Source: Pseudomonadales bacterium (GTDB lineage: Bacteria; Pseudomonadota; Gammaproteobacteria; Pseudomonadales; Azotimanducaceae). Taken from it: DNA of 63,882 bases. The notes under the pieces are model-generated. The model was not told the DNA's origin. It worked only from the letters and a program-made list of their open reading frames with translations, and ran no database searches. Positions 1 through 9,271 of this stretch are shown here, piece after piece (the stretch's first letter is position 1; the number at the start of each line of letters is the position of its first letter). The stretch covers positions 1 to 63,882 of the forward strand of contig JAKUTH010000008.1 of assembly GCA_022448085.1 (NCBI GenBank), in the 5' to 3' direction. Position numbers and translations under genes: made by a program.

Positions 1-1
1 T

Positions 2-379
2 ACGTGGACCGGGGCGCTGGGCGGCACGGTCAAATTACAAGAAAATTGGACCGTGCCCGAAGCCGGCTCCATTCAGTCGTTGGTTCGCATGACGACAGGC
101 GACGCAACGACCATGGTTGAACTCATTGTTGTTGAAGAAATTGACGAAGGTCTCCAACTGCATATCCAACAATGGGACAAGGGGTATGTGCCTCGAGCTG
201 GGGGAGCCCAGCGAATGACCATGGAGTCCATAGGAGACCATTACGTCAAGTTTAAGGACGCGAGTGGAGGGGGAATTAAGACGCTTCAATACAGTAGGCC
301 GGGGAACGCGGGCGCCTTTGTAATCGATATTGTCACGGCGATGGGTCAGCCAATGAAACTTGAGCTTCAAGGCGATTAA
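2..379 (+). CDS. DUF6265-like protein, 5' end cut by window edge
   Basis: The frame is open from the first bases of the window to a TAA at 377-379, giving at least 125 residues. It contains LGGTVKLQENWTVPEAGSI followed by an LVRMTTGD strand and VELIVVEEIDEGLQLHIQQW, the pattern of the DUF6265 (lipocalin-like beta barrel) family, in which an N-terminal Trp-Gly region precedes GG..EEHW..P.GGSM. The function of that family is not known. A GTG at 53 could in principle start a shorter protein, but the family pattern begins upstream of it, so I read this as the 3' part of a longer gene. Nothing in the next 340 bases suggests an operon with the following phosphatase gene. Confidence 0.6.
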   Translation, partial: TWTGALGGTVKLQENWTVPEAGSIQSLVRMTTGDATTMVELIVVEEIDEGLQLHIQQWDKGYVPRAGGAQRMTMESIGDHYVKFKDASGGGIKTLQYSRPGNAGAFVIDIVTAMGQPMKLELQGD

Positions 380-719
380 GCGCTGCGGTTGAATTCGCCG
401 GAGTAAAGCTGGGTTCCGACTGGGTGAATTTGATTGGTGGAAGTGCGCGACTCTGGAGAAGTGTTCATTTGTTAATGGGCTGATGACGTTGGCGATGACA
501 CGTCATCGCGGCTGTCCGGAAGACGCCTGCTTGGTTGTAAGAATAAGGGGTTTTGTTCCCCCGCAAGTGGGCGTAAAGTGCGCGCGTTTTAAGTCGTAGT
601 TGTTTTTCCACGAAACACGCCCTGCCACAGGTCAAGAAAATTCGCATGGTCGATCGTCTCGGGTCGCTTACCGGCATTTTATCGGCTCATTTTTTTGATT
701 TTGGGTGGGCCCAGTTCTG
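380..719. other. non-coding gap before the RsbU-like gene
   Basis: These 340 bases have no convincing gene; open frames on the minus strand here have no recognisable protein pattern. The stretch holds a near-perfect inverted repeat (493-508, listed separately), a small GGGG-TTTTGTT-CCCC hairpin near 555-570 and a T-rich segment just before the phosphatase start. I could not identify a clear sigma-70 promoter. It probably carries the regulatory region of the phosphatase gene. Confidence 0.4.
493..508. repeat. inverted repeat CGATGAC-AC-GTCATCG
   Basis: Two perfect 7-base arms, CGATGAC and GTCATCG, are separated by two bases. A further GATGAC copy at 482-487 points the same way as the left arm. 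The compact dyad resembles an operator for a dimeric regulator, and it lies about 210 bases upstream of the RsbU-like gene. No regulator gene is adjacent, so the link is inference. Confidence 0.4.
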
Positions 720-2018
720 ATGGAGCGTGATCGCTACATGGCGCAAGCCATTCAAGATACGTTGCTGCCGTCGGAGCCGCCCCAGCTTGACCGTTACCGC
801 ACTCGGAGCCTTTGTGTCCCGGGCGAAAAAGTAGGCGGTGACCTTTACGACGTCGTTCGACTAAATGCGCGACAAGTGATGTTTTACGTTGCTGACGCGG
901 CCGGTCATGGGGTTAGCGCTGCAATCCTGGCGTTACTATTCAAACATCGCTTGAGATTGTTCGATCCAACCGGGGCAACGCTAAGTCCTGCGGCCATTCT
1001 TGGTCAGATGAACGAAGTCCTGGTGAATGAAATTTCGGCGCCCGGCGTCTTTGTGACGGCAATTTTCTGTCTGTTGGACATCGAAAATGGCAAATTGATT
1101 TTTGCGAGTGCGGGTCATCCACCCCTTTTGGTTCATGAGGCGCGTGGTCATGTGAAGATGTTCGAACATACCGGGCCGGCATTGGGTTTGTACGGGAATG
1201 CCGTATTTGCGGAGCGAGAAATTTTGGTTAAGGAAGCCGATCGAATTCTTCTGTACACCGACGGCGTTTTTGATACGACGGAAAATAGACCACTCAACCA
1301 AAATCAACTTATTCAAGAACTTCAGACGGTCGAGGACCGATCATTTGTACTGGAGCGTATTCTCAATAAAGCTAGGGGTGATCAACCTTTGGCTGCCCGA
1401 GACGACCTGACGTTATTGTTACTTGAGGCCAGCCCTGGGGTCAGTCGGTTTGATCACAGAACGAATTTTGCAGACGAAGATATGCCCTCAATTAGTGGTG
1501 ATCCCAGTGTCTCGCGCATCAGCCAAGCGAAAGCCGAAGGGTTGACCGTTTTGGTACTTGAAGGACGGATGACGTGGGAATATAGCCAAACCTTCTTTGA
1601 TGCCGTGTTTGGTTCTCTCGACCGTGGTTTTGGAGTCATCGTTGACCTGTCCAGATGCATTCACATGGATAGCGCGGTTCTTGGCACACTTCACGAACTC
1701 GTAGAGAGCGCAGAAAAGACTGTTGCCGGTTCGAAAGTTAAGATCCAGGACGCGTCCCATTCTCTTGTACGCACGTTCGCCGAATTAGGGATGGATAGCG
1801 TACTTCGAAGCATACAAATGCAGTCAATCGAAATTCCAAAGACACGGACTTCCGTTGAGGCTTCCGACGGCAATCTCCGTCGTCAACAGATGAGGCTTCT
1901 CAAAGCGCACGAGGTATTGGCAAGTCTCAATGACACAAATCGGGACCAATTCGCTTTGGTTGTAGACGATCTTCGCGAACATTTTACGTATTTAAGTGGG
2001 ATGACGAGTCCTCGCTAG
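720..2018 (+). CDS. RsbU-type PP2C phosphatase fused to a STAS domain
   Basis: A 432-residue protein if started at ATG 720; a GTG at 705 would add five residues, and neither has a strong ribosome site. The first half is a SpoIIE/RsbU PP2C-like Ser phosphatase: AIQDTLLPSEPP linker, GGDLYDVV and DAAGHGVSAA metal-binding motifs, SAGHPPLLV, and LLYTDGVFDTTE near the end. Residues about 260-370 form a STAS domain (LTVLVLEGRMTWE, then VIVDLSRCIHMDSAVLGTL with the Asp-Ser pair typical of the phosphorylatable site). A helical tail of about 60 residues follows. In partner-switching systems such phosphatases dephosphorylate an anti-anti-sigma STAS protein; here enzyme and likely substrate domain are on one chain. 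No cognate kinase or sigma factor lies nearby. There is no sensor domain N-terminal to the phosphatase. Confidence 0.85.
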   Translation: MERDRYMAQAIQDTLLPSEPPQLDRYRTRSLCVPGEKVGGDLYDVVRLNARQVMFYVADAAGHGVSAAILALLFKHRLRLFDPTGATLSPAAILGQMNEVLVNEISAPGVFVTAIFCLLDIENGKLIFASAGHPPLLVHEARGHVKMFEHTGPALGLYGNAVFAEREILVKEADRILLYTDGVFDTTENRPLNQNQLIQELQTVEDRSFVLERILNKARGDQPLAARDDLTLLLLEASPGVSRFDHRTNFADEDMPSISGDPSVSRISQAKAEGLTVLVLEGRMTWEYSQTFFDAVFGSLDRGFGVIVDLSRCIHMDSAVLGTLHELVESAEKTVAGSKVKIQDASHSLVRTFAELGMDSVLRSIQMQSIEIPKTRTSVEASDGNLRRQQMRLLKAHEVLASLNDTNRDQFALVVDDLREHFTYLSGMTSPR

Positions 2019-2092
2019 CGCTTTCGATATCCGAGCTGTAACGTCGGTCGGTCACCAAACCGATGGTAGGCTGTGCACGGGGAGGAACGCGC

Positions 2093-3493
2093 ATGTCGAC
2101 AGCTGACGCACCTATCGCTCGTGCCGCACTTGATGACCTGTTGGCGATTGCGGGACTCGACGCCGACGATATAGAGATCGAGGCTGAGGATCTCGCGCTC
2201 GATACGCGTATCCGCGCAACGGAGGCTGCCGTCGCCGCGCTCGGCGCGGGAGGCTATGTCGCATCGCGCTTCATTGGCGATAGCGCGGTGCGGGTTGGCA
2301 CACGCCACGTCGAGGCCTCGTTGCAAAGTTACGCGCACGTGAAGTTCGAAGATCCCGACCGTGCGCCAGGACCGCGTGTGGCCGCCGCGCAAAGGGCGGC
2401 GATAGCGGGATTCCATCAAACAGGCGACGGCCGTTGGATGTACATCCACCCGGGCTTTGCCCACAACACCGAGTCGTTGCTTGAGCTATTCGGCCACCCG
2501 AGTAACGAGGACGAGTCGAGACAGGTTGTTGCCAGCTGGGAAGCGCCACAGTTGGAGCGTGAAATCATGCGCCGCGGTCTGTGTAGTGCCATGGTGCGCG
2601 ACCCTGAAGAATGGGACACATCGCCCATGGGGCGGATCCTGAATTCGCGCCCCGTCGTGGAAATCATCCAAGTGGGAGATGCTGACCCGCGCCCTGCAGG
2701 GTCGGGCCCCCGACCATTGACCGACTACAAGGTGCTGGACCTCACGCGGGTGCTCGCCGGACCGACGTGTGCTCGAACTTTAGCTTCCTACGGTGCGCGG
2801 GTTATTCGCATTAGCGCGCAAGACTTGCCCCATGTACCGCTATTCGTCGCCGAGACAGGGCTCGGCAAAAGATCGGCCCACATCGATCTCAAATCGGACT
2901 CCGGTCGGTCGAAGATGCGTGAGCTCATCGGCGAGGCCGACGTTTTCTCGCAGGGATACCGCACCGGCGCGCTGGAACGCCAGGGTTTCGGCGTCGCCGA
3001 CGTCGTGAGGGCAAAGCCGGGCATCGTTTACGTATCGATTAACTGCTACGGACACGAAGGGCCGTGGCGCAGTGTGCCCGGTTGGGAGCAACTCGCGCAG
3101 ACCGTGACCGGCATGGCTTATCTGCATGGCAATTACCACAACGATGGAAGACCCCAACTGCAGCCCGCCGCCGTAACCGACTACACGACTGGCTACCTTG
3201 CTGCCTACGGCACGTTGGCGGCCTTGCTACGTCAACGCGAGCAGGGCGGGAGCTATTGGGTCCGCGTCTCCCTCGCGCGCACCGGCGTATGGATGCGCAG
3301 TCTGGGGTTGCGTGAAGCAGCGACTTCCCGACCTTTCGATGACGAGGAGATTACGAGTTACCGAGCCGTAGCTCAGACTGAATGGGGCGCGATGCACCAT
3401 CTGCGACCCGCGGTCGAGCTTTCAAACATCGATGTGTTCTGGAAGCAGCCACCCGTATCGCTTGGCAGCCACGCACCCGCCTTCACTCGTTGA
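2093..3493 (+). CDS. class III (CaiB/BaiF) CoA-transferase with swapped halves
   Basis: The start is ATG 2093 because GGAGGA (2081-2086) sits seven bases before it; a frame open from 2063 lacks such a site. The product is 466 residues. From about residue 205 on it has the normal beginning of a CaiB-type protein: LTDYKVLDLTRVLAGPTCAR, the IDLKSDSGR segment, INCYGHEGPW and a catalytic-type Asp in AVTDYTTGYLAAYGTLAALL. Before that, residues about 60-200 read like the usual C-terminal half: DGRWMYIHPGF, a W-x-A-x-x-LE helix and GLCSAMVRDPEEW, which matches the A-x-x-IPAGPV region of ordinary members. The C-terminus ends with a PPVSLGSHAP segment like the GEHT linker. So the halves appear circularly permuted, or the product of a tandem fusion with loss. 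Substrate unknown; the gene stands alone upstream of ppdK. Confidence 0.8.
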   Translation: MSTADAPIARAALDDLLAIAGLDADDIEIEAEDLALDTRIRATEAAVAALGAGGYVASRFIGDSAVRVGTRHVEASLQSYAHVKFEDPDRAPGPRVAAAQRAAIAGFHQTGDGRWMYIHPGFAHNTESLLELFGHPSNEDESRQVVASWEAPQLEREIMRRGLCSAMVRDPEEWDTSPMGRILNSRPVVEIIQVGDADPRPAGSGPRPLTDYKVLDLTRVLAGPTCARTLASYGARVIRISAQDLPHVPLFVAETGLGKRSAHIDLKSDSGRSKMRELIGEADVFSQGYRTGALERQGFGVADVVRAKPGIVYVSINCYGHEGPWRSVPGWEQLAQTVTGMAYLHGNYHNDGRPQLQPAAVTDYTTGYLAAYGTLAALLRQREQGGSYWVRVSLARTGVWMRSLGLREAATSRPFDDEEITSYRAVAQTEWGAMHHLRPAVELSNIDVFWKQPPVSLGSHAPAFTR

Positions 3494-3710
3494 GTAAGGA
3501 GATCTGTATAACTGTCGATGCCTCTTCGGCGCTCACCGAGCGCGTCAAACACTCATCCAAGTGCCAGATAGGGTCAAGCGTTTGCTCTTCGGCAGCGCTC
3601 ATTGCTGGTATGGCCGTTTCAGCCTGACCGAGATGTACACTACTCGTTTGGTGTCTTGCGACAGCGTGATAATCTCTGGACGGGAAGAAACAGGAAGTGA
3701 ATAGAGGACG

Positions 3711-6422
3711 ATGCCGAGACCGGATGACAGCGGGAACCATCCGTATGTGTTCGCATTTGGTGCCCGGACAGATGGCGGTGTGGAGATGCACGAACTTCTC
3801 GGCGGAAAGGGCGCGAATCTTGCCGAAATGGCTAAGATTGGGCTGCCGGTTCCGCCTGGATTTACCCTTGCCACGGAGGTCTGTAATTACTTCTACGATC
3901 ATGCGGGGAGATTCCCGGATACGTTGCGTGACCAAGTGTCTACAGCACTGGAAGAGCTGGAAGAGCAACTTGGTAAGCAGTTCGGCGATCCAAGTAACCC
4001 ACTCCTAATTTCGGTTCGATCCGGGGCGCGAGAGTCCATGCCAGGGATGATGGACACCATCTTGAACCTTGGGCTCAACGACGAAACCGTCGAGGGTTTA
4101 GCGAAGGTGACTGGGAGTCGTTCCTTCGCCTTCGATTGTTATCGCCGATTCATCCATATGTACGGAGATGTAGTTCTCGGTGTCAAAGCCGGTGGAGAAT
4201 CCGAAGAAGACCCCTTTGATTTAATTTATCGATCCGAGGTCGCTCAAGGCGGCGACATCGATTTTCGTCGGCTCACTGAACGCTACAAGAAACTCATACT
4301 CGAACGTACTCGCGCACCGTTTCCGCAGAATGCTGTAGATCAACTCTGGGGAGCCATCAGCGCCGTTTTCGGCTCATGGCGAAATGATCGGGCGATTTTA
4401 TATCGACAACGTTACGGGATACCTGCGTCGTGGGGCACGGCTGTCAACGTCCAGGGCATGGTGTTCGGAAACTTGCGAGAGAACAGCGCAACTGGAGTGG
4501 CGTTTACCCGCGACCCAGCAACGGGCGAAAACGTGCTTTACGGAGAGTATCTACTCGACGCACAGGGAGAAGATGTGGTTGCCGGGGTACGCACCCCCAA
4601 GAATATCGCGGAGATGGTTACCGAGATGCCCGAGAGTTTCGAAGAATTGTTGCAGACTAGGGATAGGCTCGAACAACATTTTTGCGATATGCAGGATTTT
4701 GAATTCACGATTGAAAGTGGCAAGTTGTACCTGTTGCAAACACGAAACGGAAAACGCACCGGCCAAGCGGCCGTCCGCATCGCGGTGGAAATGCATCAAG
4801 ACGGCCTGATGGATGACCGCACCGCGATATTAAAGGTACCCGCAGAATCGATTGATTCCTTGCTGGTACCGATTTTCGATCCGCAGTCTCTGAGGGCTAA
4901 CGAAGCCGTTGCTCACGGACTTCCGGCTGGCCCGGGTGCGGCGTCGGGGAAAATTGTGTTCTCTTCCGATTCGGCGTGTCGTGCGGCCGACCGTGGCGAA
5001 AAAGTCGTGCTGTGTCGTACCGAAACGTCTCCAGACGATCTCAAAGGCATGCTTGCTTCTGAGGGTATTCTCACAGCTAGAGGGGGCGTGTCCTCCCACG
5101 CAGCACTTGTTGCTCGTCAGTTGGGTAAGGTATGTATCTGCGGCGCTTCGGATGTAACGATGAATTATGAAGAGCGCACGCTCGTCATCGAATCGAGTCG
5201 TGGAAAACAAGTCGTTATGCGAGAAGGTGATGACATCTCGTTGGATGGATCCACTGGAGCGATTTATGAGGGATCCATTAAAACTACCGATTCTGATGTC
5301 CACCAAGTACTGACGGGACGTCTTGAGGCCAATGCGAGCCAGAATTTCCATTTGTTTGAAACGTTGATGGTGTGGGCAGATCAGCATCGCACTCTGAAGA
5401 TCCGTACCAATGCGGACACTCCGGATATGGCGGAACAAGCGATGACACTAGGAGCCGAGGGAATCGGATTATGCCGCACCGAGCATATGTTTTTTGCCGA
5501 AGATCGTATCGATCACATGCGTAAGATGATTCTTGCCGCAAACGAGGAACAGCGACGAGAAGCGCTCGCCGAGTTGCTTCCTTTCCAACGCCGAGATTTT
5601 TGTGGCTTATTCAGAGCAATGGCGGGCTGGCCAGTGACGATCCGATTACTCGATCCACCTTTGAATGAATTTCTGCCTCAAGACGAGGACGTTCAGCGTG
5701 CATTGGCGGAACGGCTGGACATGGACGCTGGTTTCGTCGTCGATCGCATCGAAGCACTCCACGAACAGAATCCTATGCTTGGCTGCCGTGGCTGTCGGTT
5801 GGGCATTCTGTATCCTGAAATCACTGAAATGCAGACCACTGCAATCTTTGAAGCCGTCGCAGAGCTCAGTAAAGACGACGATGCGTTGATAATACGGCCC
5901 GAAATTATGGTGCCGTTAGTCGGATTTCGGTCTGAGCTCGCGGATCAAGTTGCCATCGTCCGGCGCGTGGCAGACGAGGTTATGAGGTCAAGAGGTGTAA
6001 AGATAGAGTACGAGGTTGGCACGATGATTGAAGTTCCAAGAGCTGCGATCACGGCGGATGAAATTGCCTTGGAGGCCGAATTCTTTAGTTTTGGGACCAA
6101 TGACCTGACTCAGATGGCGCTTGGATTGAGCCGGGACGATATGGGTTCTTTCTTCGATTGTTATACCAATAAAGAGATTTATCGTGGTAATCCATTTTCC
6201 ACCATCGATGAAGTGGGTGTAGGTCGACTTATGGAAGAGGCCGTGCAACGGGGCCGAGCCACGCGTGCGGACATAAAGCTTGGTATATGTGGCGAGCACG
6301 GCGGTGACCCCGCATCGATCGCATTTTGTCACCGTGTCGGACTGGACTATGTCAGCTGCTCACCCTTTCGTGTGCCTGTGGCGAGATTGGCCGCGGCACA
6401 AGCGGCGTTGCGCGACCCCTAG
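3711..6422 (+). CDS. ppdK: pyruvate, phosphate dikinase
   Basis: A 903-residue protein, the usual length, interconverting pyruvate + ATP + phosphate and phosphoenolpyruvate + AMP + pyrophosphate in the cytoplasm. AGAGGA lies directly before ATG 3711. The N-terminal ATP-grasp domain starts with [13 protein letters not shown], followed by [20 protein letters not shown]. The phosphohistidine swivel domain has [16 protein letters not shown] with the catalytic His near residue 463. The C-terminal TIM barrel has [25 protein letters not shown] and the CGEHGGDP loop with the general-acid Cys. All key residues are present. It may run towards PEP for gluconeogenesis or towards ATP for pyrophosphate-linked glycolysis; direction cannot be read here. 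No ppdK regulatory kinase is next to it. Confidence 0.97.
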   Translation: MPRPDDSGNHPYVFAFGARTDGGVEMHELLGGKGANLAEMAKIGLPVPPGFTLATEVCNYFYDHAGRFPDTLRDQVSTALEELEEQLGKQFGDPSNPLLISVRSGARESMPGMMDTILNLGLNDETVEGLAKVTGSRSFAFDCYRRFIHMYGDVVLGVKAGGESEEDPFDLIYRSEVAQGGDIDFRRLTERYKKLILERTRAPFPQNAVDQLWGAISAVFGSWRNDRAILYRQRYGIPASWGTAVNVQGMVFGNLRENSATGVAFTRDPATGENVLYGEYLLDAQGEDVVAGVRTPKNIAEMVTEMPESFEELLQTRDRLEQHFCDMQDFEFTIESGKLYLLQTRNGKRTGQAAVRIAVEMHQDGLMDDRTAILKVPAESIDSLLVPIFDPQSLRANEAVAHGLPAGPGAASGKIVFSSDSACRAADRGEKVVLCRTETSPDDLKGMLASEGILTARGGVSSHAALVARQLGKVCICGASDVTMNYEERTLVIESSRGKQVVMREGDDISLDGSTGAIYEGSIKTTDSDVHQVLTGRLEANASQNFHLFETLMVWADQHRTLKIRTNADTPDMAEQAMTLGAEGIGLCRTEHMFFAEDRIDHMRKMILAANEEQRREALAELLPFQRRDFCGLFRAMAGWPVTIRLLDPPLNEFLPQDEDVQRALAERLDMDAGFVVDRIEALHEQNPMLGCRGCRLGILYPEITEMQTTAIFEAVAELSKDDDALIIRPEIMVPLVGFRSELADQVAIVRRVADEVMRSRGVKIEYEVGTMIEVPRAAITADEIALEAEFFSFGTNDLTQMALGLSRDDMGSFFDCYTNKEIYRGNPFSTIDEVGVGRLMEEAVQRGRATRADIKLGICGEHGGDPASIAFCHRVGLDYVSCSPFRVPVARLAAAQAALRDP

Positions 6423-6504
6423 ACAAGGCTTGCAGCTCGGACAACGCTGCCTTAGTGTGCGTTCCCCGGTTAAACAACGGGTCTGACAAGAGGACGCATA
6501 GTGC

Positions 6505-7932
6505 ATGAGTAATCAAACAAAGTTTTATATCAATGGCGAGTGGGTGGAACCGTCGACGACCGACACGTTGGACGTGATCAACCCCGCTACGGAACAGGCA
6601 ATCGGCCCTGTCGCAATGGGTGGTCTTGCGGACGTGGACAGGGCAGTGGAAGCTGCTGCAGCTGCTTTCGAATCGTTTTCCCAGTCGTCTAAAGAAGATC
6701 GGGTGGCGCTTCTGGAGCGAATCATTGCCGCCTACATGGGTCGTATGGATGAAGTGGCCGCGGCGATTAGCGAGGAAATGGGGGCTCCAATGGGCCTTGC
6801 AAAAGCAGCCCAAGCGCCCGCGGGGCTAGGCCATTTTATGACGACCCTGTCGGTATTGAAGGATTTTGAGTTTGAGGAAGACATCGGTACGTCGCGAGTG
6901 ATTCGTGAACCCGCCGGTGTGTGCGGATTTATCACGCCGTGGAACTGGCCGCTCAATCAAATTGCATGCAAAGTCGCGCCAGCACTTGCCGCGGGCTGCA
7001 CGATGGTACTAAAGCCTTCAGAGGTCGCGCCATTCAACGCAATTTTATTTGCTGAAATTATGGATGACGCCGGTGTCCCGGCAGGTGTGTTTAACCTGGT
7101 CAATGGTGACGGTCCGACGGTGGGTGCTGCGATTTCATCGCACCCCAAGATCGACATGGTTTCATTTACCGGTTCAACCCGGGCGGGTATCGAAGTCGCT
7201 CGAAACGCAGCGCCGACTGTAAAACGTGTGGCGCAAGAGTTAGGTGGTAAATCGGCCAATATCATTCTTGATGACGCTGATTTTGCGCAGTCAATATCGC
7301 GTGATGTTTTTGGCATGTGTACGAACTCAGGTCAGTCGTGTAACGCGCCGACACGGATGTTGGTTCCTGATTCGCGCATGGACGAAGCGGCGGCGATTGC
7401 GAAAGGTGCTGCTGAACAGGTCAAAGTAGGCGATCCAAATGCTGCAGATACGACCATTGGTCCGGTGGTTTCCGATGTCCAGTATGAAAAGATCCAGAAC
7501 CTTATCCAGAAAGGGATTGATGAAGGGGCAACGCTCGAGTGTGGGGGCACTGGTCGTCCGGATGGTTTGAACGCCGGTTACTTCGTCAAGCCGACCGTTT
7601 TCTCCCACGTTACCAACGACATGTCGATCGCCCAGGAGGAAATTTTTGGTCCTGTGTTATCGCTGATCGGGTATGCCGATGACGACGATGCAGTACGTAT
7701 AGCGAACGACACGGTGTACGGACTTTCAGGCTATATTTCGGCTGGGGATCCGGAAAGGGCTCGAGCGGTTGCACGTCGGATTCGAACCGGAAACATCCAC
7801 TTGAACGGAGCACCGGTCGACCAACAATCGCCATTCGGCGGCTATAAACAATCGGGCAATGGCCGGGAGTGGGGTCGTTACGGCTTTGAGGAATTTCTCG
7901 AGATCAAATCGATTTTGGGTTACAACGCCTAA
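6505..7932 (+). CDS. NAD(P)-dependent aldehyde dehydrogenase
   Basis: A 475-residue member of the aldehyde dehydrogenase superfamily, oxidising an aldehyde to the acid. The chain runs from YINGEWV through GFITPWNWPLNQIACKV, LKPSEVAPFNA, the nucleotide-fold FTGSTRAG, QELGGKSANI with general-base Glu 245, and NSGQSCNAPTRM with nucleophile Cys 279, to EEIFGPVLSLI and SPFGGYKQSGNGREWG. All catalytic residues are intact. An AGAGGA is present 12 bases before ATG 6505. It follows ppdK by 82 bases on the same strand and may be co-transcribed. The substrate cannot be fixed from sequence; the closest pattern is the broad-specificity group annotated as 3-succinoylsemialdehyde-pyridine or betaine-aldehyde type enzymes. 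Confidence 0.92.
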   Translation: MSNQTKFYINGEWVEPSTTDTLDVINPATEQAIGPVAMGGLADVDRAVEAAAAAFESFSQSSKEDRVALLERIIAAYMGRMDEVAAAISEEMGAPMGLAKAAQAPAGLGHFMTTLSVLKDFEFEEDIGTSRVIREPAGVCGFITPWNWPLNQIACKVAPALAAGCTMVLKPSEVAPFNAILFAEIMDDAGVPAGVFNLVNGDGPTVGAAISSHPKIDMVSFTGSTRAGIEVARNAAPTVKRVAQELGGKSANIILDDADFAQSISRDVFGMCTNSGQSCNAPTRMLVPDSRMDEAAAIAKGAAEQVKVGDPNAADTTIGPVVSDVQYEKIQNLIQKGIDEGATLECGGTGRPDGLNAGYFVKPTVFSHVTNDMSIAQEEIFGPVLSLIGYADDDDAVRIANDTVYGLSGYISAGDPERARAVARRIRTGNIHLNGAPVDQQSPFGGYKQSGNGREWGRYGFEEFLEIKSILGYNA

Positions 7933-7951
7933 ATTCGCGACCATCAGAAGC

Positions 7952-7982
7952 GTCCCTGTTCGGGGGCGCCGACGACAGGGAT
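7952..7982. terminator. possible hairpin between converging genes
   Basis: GTCCCTGT (7952-7959) can pair with ACAGGGAT (7975-7982), with a GC-rich loop that may pair further. It lies 20 bases after the aldehyde dehydrogenase stop and just before the stop of the converging methyltransferase gene, the place expected for a shared terminator. There is no clean T-run, so intrinsic termination is uncertain. Confidence 0.35.
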
Positions 7983-7995
7983 GTCTAGACTCAAA

Positions 7996-8571
7996 CTAAG
8001 CTTTTTGAGCTAGAACGCGTACCAGCGCTGCCCGAGTACCGTCCGGCTCTTCAATCAGTCCTTCGAATTCGCGTTCGATTTCGAGGCCGCACAGGGCTCG
8101 TTGTACGGATCCTGGCTGAACGCGAAATCCCGGGTTGGTCGGGCCGATGACTGCCTCGTTGGAGACGAGATGCTCTTCGACAAGGATTTTCCCGCGCGGC
8201 GCGAGCAGTTTGACGACCGTGGACAACAACGTGTTGTCGACGTATCGGATCATCAGAATGAGATCGTAAGGTCCTACTAGCTGTACGCAGCGTTCAAGAT
8301 CGTGTGTAAGCCAATGAATGTGCAGGTCCATGCTATCTGCACGTTGAGTGGCTTGTTGAATTGCGATGTCTGATATGTCGATCGCGTCGACGTCAAATCC
8401 CAAAGTTGCAAGATGAATGGCATTGCGACCTCTTCCACAAGCGAGGTCAAGCGCGCTATGCCCCGTAAGCGCGTCTTGCCAGTCGAGCAAAATAGCGCTG
8501 GGGTGCTCACGGAATTGGTACGCGCCTGCACGGTAGCGGTCGTTCCAGCGTCGACGATCCTCTTCGCTCAC
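7996..8571 (-). CDS. class I SAM-dependent methyltransferase, TehB-like
   Basis: 191 residues starting at GTG 8571. It opens with RRRWNDRYRAGAY, then the SAM-binding motif I ALDLACGRGRNAIHLA, DVDAIDIS (acidic motif II residue), and HDLERC and YDLILMIRYV in the post-I region. The length and the WNxRY..G start match the TehB/thiopurine-methyltransferase-like group, whose members methylate small molecules such as tellurite or thiols. The actual substrate is unknown. It is the last gene of a leftward run after the broken MOSC gene and the HAD gene. Confidence 0.8.
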   Translation of the reverse strand: MSEEDRRRWNDRYRAGAYQFREHPSAILLDWQDALTGHSALDLACGRGRNAIHLATLGFDVDAIDISDIAIQQATQRADSMDLHIHWLTHDLERCVQLVGPYDLILMIRYVDNTLLSTVVKLLAPRGKILVEEHLVSNEAVIGPTNPGFRVQPGSVQRALCGLEIEREFEGLIEEPDGTRAALVRVLAQKA

Positions 8572-8676
8572 CGTCGCACCCGGCGGTGTCTCAACGAATT
8601 TCGTGCAGACGTCCGGGATCGTGCGACACCGGCAGTCCGCGTACGAGTGTTGCGGTGAAACGGGTCGATCTGCGGT

Positions 8677-8862
8677 CTATGTTGCACTAGGCCTGAGCGC
8701 TTGTTCGAGCCCGCCCTGTTGTCGACGATCACAGATCGTCTCAACTTCGATGTCCAACGGCGTGATTTCGACGGGACCCATAACGGGCATCTTGTATGTG
8801 CCAGAGCGTGACCGACCGAGTCGGACGGGCTTACCTGCGTTGACGCTGACCACTTTCATCAC
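8677..8862 (-). pseudogene. truncated MOSC-domain protein
   Basis: GTG 8862, or ATG 8859 right behind it, starts a 60-residue reading frame that begins MKVVSVNAGKPVRLGR, then GTYKMPVMGPVEI, LDIEVETICDRRQQGG and LEQAL. This is the typical first quarter of a MOSC protein (YiiM-like molybdenum-cofactor sulfurtransferase fold; usually GD...D...HGG..QA). The frame then ends at a TAG. The remaining 100 bases before the methyltransferase start cannot hold the missing 150 or so residues, and I see no MOSC pattern in other frames there. The conserved Cys of the domain is therefore absent. The start overlaps the HAD stop (TAGTGATG), so the gene was translationally coupled before it decayed. Confidence 0.65.
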
Positions 8863-9203
8863 TAGGCGATACTGCAGAATTCTTGGGGATAAAAAAACTC
8901 GAAACCGTGCATTTCGGCATAGCGTTTATCGACCTCGGTGTCGCCAATATGGATATAACGGTCAAGGTGCTGGAAATTTGATCGGGTCTCATCGAGACGA
9001 TGTTTCTGCGCCACGAAATGGACGGGAATGCCGTGTTTTTCCCACATTGTGCGTTGTTCAGCGATCACTCGATCCGATGCGCTCCCAACGATGCACCCGC
9101 GGTTAATGAGTTCGCGAACTTGGGTTAGCGTGATGGGGCCGGCGGGATCACCGATCTCCAGTGTGCCGTCGATGTCCAAACTGAAAAGTATCCGCGCACC
9201 CAT
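8862..9203 (-). CDS. small HAD-family phosphatase-like protein
   Basis: 113 residues. FSLDIDGTLEIGD near the start is HAD motif I (DxDGT), GCIVGSASDR is a motif II-like Ser segment, and YIHIGDTEVDKRYAEM near residue 90 is motif IV with its acidic residues. There is no room for a cap domain, so this is a minimal HAD core, and a motif III Lys is represented only by the QKHR segment. Substrate unknown. It precedes the broken MOSC gene with a one-base overlap between stop and start, so the two form one transcription unit. Confidence 0.65.
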   Translation of the reverse strand: MGARILFSLDIDGTLEIGDPAGPITLTQVRELINRGCIVGSASDRVIAEQRTMWEKHGIPVHFVAQKHRLDETRSNFQHLDRYIHIGDTEVDKRYAEMHGFEFFYPQEFCSIA

Positions 9204-9271
9204 GCACCCAGCACCATATAAGGCCTATTAACGCGTTGTTCGAAGACGCCCCCAGCCTTTTTACGCCCGGT

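Noticed and set aside
465-677. Minus-strand 70-residue open frame in the first gap
   Set aside because: It is rich in Arg and Cys, has no family pattern and no ribosome site; it looks like chance.
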